Of a stretch of 64,000 bases of DNA, positions 59,188-64,000 are shown piece by piece. Position 1 is the first letter of the stretch. The number at the start of each line of letters is the position of its first letter. Both the position numbers and the translations under genes were made by a program. The stretch covers positions 248,001 through 312,000 of the forward strand of contig NZ_WPZY01000002.1 of assembly GCF_013031405.1 (NCBI RefSeq), read 5' to 3'. The notes below the pieces were generated by a model. The model searched no databases. It was not told the DNA's origin and was given only the letters and a program-made list of their open reading frames with translations. The stretch is from Ruegeria sp. HKCCD8929 (GTDB taxonomy: Bacteria; Pseudomonadota; Alphaproteobacteria; Rhodobacterales; Rhodobacteraceae).

Positions 59188-59273
59188 GGCCATGGAACGC
59201 AACGCGCTCTGACTATTTTGATTTCGCATGCCCGGGAAACGCAAAACCGGTTCCCGCTTTTGCGCAACATGAT

Positions 59274-59834
59274 CTAACCCGCGACCTCGCGACATTGCTC
59301 GGGCGTGGCGGCGGTGTCCAGCCAGCCACCGCCTTTGATCTGCCAGTCCGGGCCCCGCACGGTAAGATAGGTCCAGTTGCCGACCGGGAGATGAGAGTAG
59401 CTCAGCGTGTCACCGGGCTGAATCTGCCCAACCGGGACGGCGCCGGAGCTATGACCGGAATAGAGGATCGTGACCGGTCCCAGCCAGCCGATACAGGCGC
59501 TTTCGAACTCTTCCCGGATCGGCAGATCCGTGAGCTGCCGCCGGATGAACACATCGTCCAGATCGAGCCACACCTGACCGGTATCGACCGCGCAGCCGTG
59601 AAAGCGTTCCATTCCGCGGATCTGATCCACGATCTGCGCGGACGCGGGATCGAGGGACACCGATTTCCCGATGCAATCGCTGTTGTCGAACGCGACCTGT
59701 CCCAGCGCCGTGCCGAAGCAATAGCCGGCGCGATCCATGATCAGGTTGCGGGTGAACCACAGATCGTGGCAGCCATCCCCTCCGGCCCAGGCCGGAGAGG
59801 TCGAAAGAAGAAGGAACAGAAATACCCTGTGCAT
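59274..59834 (-). CDS. secreted YARHG/DUF4453-type protein
   Basis: I use the ATG at 59834 (MHRVFLFLLLSTSPAWA), which gives a clear signal peptide; a start six codons upstream is less likely. The 186-residue product starts its mature part with the YARHG-like segment CHDLWFTRNLIMDRAGYCFG and has several paired cysteines, so it folds in the periplasm. Function unknown. It follows the phosphodiesterase gene by about 55 bases on the same strand. Confidence 0.8.
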   Translation of the reverse strand: MHRVFLFLLLSTSPAWAGGDGCHDLWFTRNLIMDRAGYCFGTALGQVAFDNSDCIGKSVSLDPASAQIVDQIRGMERFHGCAVDTGQVWLDLDDVFIRRQLTDLPIREEFESACIGWLGPVTILYSGHSSGAVPVGQIQPGDTLSYSHLPVGNWTYLTVRGPDWQIKGGGWLDTAATPEQCREVAG

Positions 59835-59889
59835 CGCAATGACCCGTATCAATTGAAAGCTTGAAACGGGTACAGGGTGCCACGGTCCG

Positions 59890-60726
59890 CTATTTCAGGA
59901 AAGGCTCGGCCTTCATGGTCTCGGCCACCGGTGCGCCCATGCGGGTGAGGATGGTGGGGGCCAACTGCAACTGGTCGATCACGTAATCCTCGGCGGGGCC
60001 TTTGGCATCGCCGAAGTAATAGAGCGCGGTTTCCTGTTGCAGCGGATGGCGCCCGCCGTGATGGCCGCGCTCGTCCTGGCCGTGATCGGCGGTCACGATC
60101 ACCTCGTACCCCAACTGCCGCCAGCGCGGGATGAACGGGGCCAGCATTTCGTCCATGACAAAACAGGCATGGTCCATCTCGTGACATTCGTGGAAAAACC
60201 GATGCCCCATGCTGTCCAGCGTGCAGGTGTGCAGGATGCCGTAATCCAGCCCGAAGCGCAGGCAGAGATTGGTGAGCGTCGCAAAGAGATCGACGTCGGA
60301 CGGCGTCATCTGATTGTCCCTGCCGTACCCGGTCATCGTGTGGAAGCGGCCGTGGTTGATGGTCTGGCTGTCGGGTTCGTCATATTCCACGTCCCGCACG
60401 AAATCGAAGGGATGGCGGTTGAAGAACTGCGACCAGAAGCTGTGGGTGACCGCGCCGGTGACACCTCCGGCCTCGCGCACCTGCGAAAAGATATCCTTGT
60501 GGCTGAGCCGGAACACGTTGCCATTGCCTGTGCAGCCGTGCTCGGCAGGGACCACCCCGGTGTGGATCGAGGCATAGCAGCTGGCGGAGATGGACGGCAG
60601 CACCGCGCGCAGCTTCCACACCCGCGCCTCGCCAGTCTGCACCCAGCCTTCGAGATTGCCGAACAGGCGGCGGAAGTTGCGCCAGGGCACCCCGTCCAGG
60701 ACGATCAGCAGTACTTTCCGGTCCAT
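59890..60726 (-). CDS. alkaline-phosphatase-superfamily phosphodiesterase
   Basis: The ATG at 60726 is preceded by AAAAGGAGATCGCG; in-frame codons upstream are ignored. The 278-residue protein starts with the metal-binding LLIVLDGVPWRNFRRLF motif. The nucleophile region is LRAVLPSISASCYASIHTGVVPAEHG, and later metal ligands are TADHGQDERGHHGG. It belongs to the nucleotide pyrophosphatase/phosphodiesterase-like group. There is no signal peptide, so it acts in the cytoplasm. It follows the peptide ABC-transporter genes and may process an imported phosphorylated compound. Confidence 0.87.
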   Translation of the reverse strand: MDRKVLLIVLDGVPWRNFRRLFGNLEGWVQTGEARVWKLRAVLPSISASCYASIHTGVVPAEHGCTGNGNVFRLSHKDIFSQVREAGGVTGAVTHSFWSQFFNRHPFDFVRDVEYDEPDSQTINHGRFHTMTGYGRDNQMTPSDVDLFATLTNLCLRFGLDYGILHTCTLDSMGHRFFHECHEMDHACFVMDEMLAPFIPRWRQLGYEVIVTADHGQDERGHHGGRHPLQQETALYYFGDAKGPAEDYVIDQLQLAPTILTRMGAPVAETMKAEPFLK

Positions 60727-60812
60727 CGCGATCTCCTTTTCGCGGGTTTGGATTCTGGTCAAGCCTAGTGCCGCCATCCGGCCCGGCCCGTCAATTCGCG
60801 TCCCGAATGGTA

Positions 60813-60851
60813 AAATCCCGACGTCTGCCGTGGGACAGAACGCCGGGATTT
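60813..60851 (-). terminator. hairpin terminator after the ABC-importer genes
   Basis: AAATCCCG (60813-60820) pairs with CGGGATTT (60844-60851). On the minus strand the 3' arm ends in four T's. It lies between the ATPase gene and the phosphodiesterase, so the latter may be expressed only partly with the transporter. Confidence 0.6.
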
Positions 60852-60886
60852 CAGAACGTCATGCGGACGCTGCGAAAGGGCGGGGA

Positions 60887-62524
60887 TCAGTTCCCCGCGC
60901 TTTCCATCTTGCGGTGGGCGACGACCTCTTCCAGCCAGCCCAGATGCATCTCGGGCACCGAGCTGAGCAGCAGGTCGGTGTAGTCGTCGAAGGGCGGGCT
61001 GAGCACCTGGCTTTTCGGGCCATAGCGGACCACGCGCCCCTGATACATCACGGCGATGGAGTCGCTGATCGCGCGCACCGTCGCCAGATCGTGGGTGATG
61101 AACAGATAGGCCACGTCCTCGATCTTCTGCAGATCCAGCAGCAGTTTGAGGATGCCGTCGGCGACCAGCGGATCGAGGGCCGAGGTGACCTCGTCGCAGA
61201 TGATCATCTTGGGCTTGGCCGCCAGCGACCGCGCGATACAGACACGCTGTTTCTGGCCGCCGGACAGTTCCGCCGGATAGCGGTCCATGAACTTTTCGCC
61301 CAGCTCGATCTCGTCCAGAAGCTCGATGATCCGCTTGCGCTTTTCGGCGCCGCGCATGTTGAAATAGAACTCCAGCGGCCGTCCGATGATGGTTCCCACG
61401 GTCTGACGCGGGTTCATCGCCACATCGGCCATCTGGTAGATCATCTGCAACTCGCGCAGGTCCTCACGCGACCGCCCCGCCAGATCGCGCGACAGCTTGC
61501 GCCCGGCAAAGGTGATCTCACCATCGCGGGGCGGCAGCAGGCCGGTGATCACCCGGGCCAGGGTGGACTTGCCCGAGCCGGATTCGCCCACGACCGCCAG
61601 CGTCTGCCCCGGATGCAGGTCGACGTTGACATTGTGCAGCACGTCGAAATTCAGACCTTTGTAGCGCGCGGTGATCCCCTCGACGCTCAGCACCGGTTCC
61701 GGTGTGGGTTTTTTCTCTTCGTGCTCGATCGAGCGGACCGAGACCAGCGCCCGTGTGTACTCTTCCTGCGGGTTGTTGATGATCTGATCAGTGGTGCCGT
61801 ATTCGACCGTATTGCCCATCTTCAGCACCATGATGTCGTCGCTCACCTGTGCCACGACGGCGAGGTCGTGGGTGATGTAGAGCGCGGCAACGCCGGTGTC
61901 GCGAATGGCCTCCTTGATCGCCATCAGCACGTCGATCTGGGTGGTCACGTCGAGCGCCGTGGTGGGCTCGTCGAAAACGACCAGATCGGGCTCGGGGCAC
62001 AGCGCCAGCGCCGTCATGCAGCGCTGAAGCTGACCGCCCGAGACCTGATGCGGATAGCGCTCGCCGATATTGTCCGGATCCGGCAGACCCAGCTTGGCGA
62101 AGAGTTCGCGCGCGCGGGCCTCGGCCTCTTTGCGCGAGAACTTCTTTTGCTCGACCGCGGCCTCGACCACCTGATCCATGATCTTCTTGGCGGGGTTGAA
62201 CGAGGCGGCGGCGGATTGCGACACGTAGGTTACCTCGCCTCCGCGCAGGTTGCGGATATCCTTCAACGATGTTTTCAGGATTTCCCGCCCGTTCACCCAG
62301 ACCTCGCCGCCGGTGATTTTGACCCCACCCCGGCCATAGGCCATCGAGGCCAGACCGATTGTGGACTTGCCGGCACCGGATTCGCCGATCAGCCCCAGCA
62401 CCTTGCCGCGCTCGAGGTCGAAGCTGACCCCGTGCACGATCTCGATGTCATGAGGCTTTTCGCCCGGCGGGTAGACAGTTGCGCCGATTTTCAGGTCGCG
62501 GACCTTGAGAAGATTGTCACTCAT
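60887..62524 (-). CDS. dipeptide/oligopeptide ABC importer ATPase, two ATPases fused
   Basis: A 545-residue tandem ATPase equal to a DppD-DppF fusion. Domain 1 has Walker A GESGAGKST (near 45), signature VSGGQLQR and Walker B DLVVFDEPT; domain 2 has GESGSGKST (near 315), LSGGQKQR and MIICDEVTSALDP. It powers uptake through the two permeases encoded upstream. The start overlaps the permease stop (ATGA). The substrate-binding protein must be encoded outside the window. Confidence 0.94.
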   Translation of the reverse strand: MSDNLLKVRDLKIGATVYPPGEKPHDIEIVHGVSFDLERGKVLGLIGESGAGKSTIGLASMAYGRGGVKITGGEVWVNGREILKTSLKDIRNLRGGEVTYVSQSAAASFNPAKKIMDQVVEAAVEQKKFSRKEAEARARELFAKLGLPDPDNIGERYPHQVSGGQLQRCMTALALCPEPDLVVFDEPTTALDVTTQIDVLMAIKEAIRDTGVAALYITHDLAVVAQVSDDIMVLKMGNTVEYGTTDQIINNPQEEYTRALVSVRSIEHEEKKPTPEPVLSVEGITARYKGLNFDVLHNVNVDLHPGQTLAVVGESGSGKSTLARVITGLLPPRDGEITFAGRKLSRDLAGRSREDLRELQMIYQMADVAMNPRQTVGTIIGRPLEFYFNMRGAEKRKRIIELLDEIELGEKFMDRYPAELSGGQKQRVCIARSLAAKPKMIICDEVTSALDPLVADGILKLLLDLQKIEDVAYLFITHDLATVRAISDSIAVMYQGRVVRYGPKSQVLSPPFDDYTDLLLSSVPEMHLGWLEEVVAHRKMESAGN

Positions 62525-63336
62525 CCCCGGCCTCCTTTCAGCGATGTGGTGCGGTTGAGCACCCAGTCGGCCACCAGATTGACCGAGATCGCCAGCGTGG
62601 CGATGGCAACGGCCGGCAGCAGGGCGGCGGAAATACCGTAAACGATGCCTTCCTTGTTCTCTTTCACGATGCCGCCCCAGTCCGCCTCGGGCGGTTGCAC
62701 GCCCAGACCCAGGAACGACAGCGTCGAGACGAACAGCACAGCGAAGATGAAGCGCAGGCCCATCTCGGCCACCAGTGGCGACAGGGCGTTGGGCAGGATC
62801 TCGCGGAAGATGATCCAGGCGATCTTTTCGCCGCGCAGGCGCGCCGCCTCGACATAGTCCATGACCGTGATGTCCACGGCCACGGCGCGGGCCAAGCGAT
62901 AGACGCGGGTCGAATCGAGCAGGCCCATCACCAGGATCAGCACCGGCAGGGTCACCGGCATCACCGACAGCACCACGAGGGCGAAGATCAGCGTCGGGAT
63001 CGACATGATCAGGTCGACGAAGCGCGACAGCACCTGATCGACCCAGCCGCCCATCACGGCTGCGAAAAAGCCCAGAACCGAGCCGGTCACGAAGGACAGG
63101 ATGGTTGCGGCGGTGGCGATGAAGATGGTGGTGCGCCCGCCATAGATCATTCGGCTGAGCAGGTCGCGGCCGATATTGTCGGTGCCCAGCAGATGTTTGG
63201 ATGAGGAGGGTTCCCAGACGCCGCCAACCACTTCGGCCATACCATAGGGCGCCAGCAGCGGGGCAAAGATCGCCATGAGAAAATAGAGAGCCGTGAAGAA
63301 CAGCCCGATCATTGCGGAAATGGGGATGTTCTTCAT
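62521..63336 (-). CDS. dipeptide-type ABC permease (DppC family)
   Basis: A 271-residue permease with six hydrophobic segments. The conserved cytoplasmic loop EAARLRGEKIAWIIFREILPNALSPL (the EAA motif, about 163-190) contacts the ATPase. An OppC-type N-terminal segment (IGLFFTALYFLMAIFAPLLAPY) is present. Its start overlaps the stop of the other permease gene, its stop the ATPase start. Confidence 0.93.
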   Translation of the reverse strand: MKNIPISAMIGLFFTALYFLMAIFAPLLAPYGMAEVVGGVWEPSSSKHLLGTDNIGRDLLSRMIYGGRTTIFIATAATILSFVTGSVLGFFAAVMGGWVDQVLSRFVDLIMSIPTLIFALVVLSVMPVTLPVLILVMGLLDSTRVYRLARAVAVDITVMDYVEAARLRGEKIAWIIFREILPNALSPLVAEMGLRFIFAVLFVSTLSFLGLGVQPPEADWGGIVKENKEGIVYGISAALLPAVAIATLAISVNLVADWVLNRTTSLKGGRG

Positions 63337-64000
63337 TTCGGATGCCTCAGACGCGGGTTGGCCAGGATCGAGACGATGTCGGCGATCATGTTGAGGCCGA
63401 TATAGACGGCGGCGAAGATCAGGCCGCAGGCCTGCACCACCGGCACATCACGTTTCGACACATGGTCCACCAGGTATTGGCCCATGCCGGGATAGACAAA
63501 CACCACCTCGATCACCACGACGCCCACGACCAGATAGGCCAGGTTCAGCATCACCACGTTGACGATCGGTGCGATGGCGTTGGGAAAGGCATGCCGGGCG
63601 ATGACCTGAAACCCGGTCAGGCCCTTGAGCTCGGCGGTTTCGATATAGGCCGACTGCATCACGTTCAGGATGGCGGCGCGGGTCATGCGCATCATGTGCG
63701 CCAGAACCACCAGCGTCAGTACCATGACCGGCAGGGCGATGGCCTGCAGTTTCTGCAGCAGGTTCATGTGATCGCCGATCATCGCGACCGACGGGAACCA
63801 GCCCAGTTTCACGGCAATGAAATACATCAGCAGATAGCCGATGAGGAATTCCGGGATCGAGATCGAGGCCAGCGTGATCGCCGAGATCGCCTTGTCGGGC
63901 CAGCGGTCCTTGTAGCGCACTGCGATCAGGCCCAGCAGGATGGCCAGCGGCACCGAGATCAGCGCGGCCCAAAAGGCCAGGAACAGAGTGTTTGACATGC
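63333..64000 (-). CDS. dipeptide-type ABC permease (DppB family), cut by the window edge
   Basis: Only the C-terminal ~222 residues are visible; DppB proteins are usually 305-340 residues and the frame is open to the right edge, so the internal ATG at 63998 is not the start. The EAA motif reads YIETAELKGLTGFQVIARHAFPNAIAPI. The last helices (VNVVMLNLAYLVVGVVVIEVVFVYPGMG) are typical. It is the first visible gene of the importer operon. Confidence 0.92.
   Translation of the reverse strand, partial: MSNTLFLAFWAALISVPLAILLGLIAVRYKDRWPDKAISAITLASISIPEFLIGYLLMYFIAVKLGWFPSVAMIGDHMNLLQKLQAIALPVMVLTLVVLAHMMRMTRAAILNVMQSAYIETAELKGLTGFQVIARHAFPNAIAPIVNVVMLNLAYLVVGVVVIEVVFVYPGMGQYLVDHVSKRDVPVVQACGLIFAAVYIGLNMIADIVSILANPRLRHPK

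Overview
The window looks like a chromosomal piece of an alphaproteobacterium of the Rhodobacterales, most likely the marine Roseobacter group. This rests on the G+C-rich core genes, a PhoX phosphatase, a short (254 aa) NAD kinase, the small two-helix membrane protein family typical of that order and tRNA sequences of alphaproteobacterial type. The species cannot be named from the sequence alone.

Two mobile elements sit in tandem on the left, at a tRNA-Leu(UAA) gene. Element A (window start to about 4507) carries the end of a Qat anti-phage system (qatC fragment, qatD), a RES/Xre-type toxin-antitoxin operon whose toxin gene has an in-frame stop, and a tyrosine integrase. It ends in a 56-nt 3' fragment of tRNA-Leu. 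Element B starts right after that fragment and probably ends near 30.8 kb. It has a large serine recombinase at its left end and a MobP-type relaxase-helicase with MobC at its right end. Between them lie a VirD4/TraG-like ATPase operon with membrane and von Willebrand-type proteins, a candidate polymorphic toxin with a coupled small gene, ArdA, an AbiE toxin-antitoxin pair, a small resolvase and a Rap1a-like secreted protein. No VirB channel genes are visible, so element B is best read as an integrative mobilizable element.

The most interesting cargo is a tightly coupled four-gene operon at 17.3-22.2 kb: a C5-cytosine DNA methyltransferase, an HD-domain protein, a P-loop ATPase and an unfamiliar protein with a CARF/Rossmann-like strand motif. 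All junctions overlap (TAGTG, ATGA, ATGA). I do not recognise it as a described defence system and it is the best candidate here for a new one.

From about 30.8 kb the sequence is G+C-rich core chromosome. It contains a tiny hydrophobic ORF with a strong terminator; a FlgO/TPR regulator divergent from a three-gene envelope-stress-like operon; a four-gene decarboxylase, ATP-grasp, C45 acyltransferase and C-N hydrolase operon; tRNA-Glu; a TetR/PspA module with four copies of one operator; glyA and nadK; a TetR regulator with paired operators divergent from an IorAB-type molybdenum hydroxylase; phoX with a Pho-box-like site; tRNA-Gly; an MsbA-like ABC exporter; an acyl-CoA synthetase with an esterase; and a peptide-type ABC importer operon cut by the right window edge.
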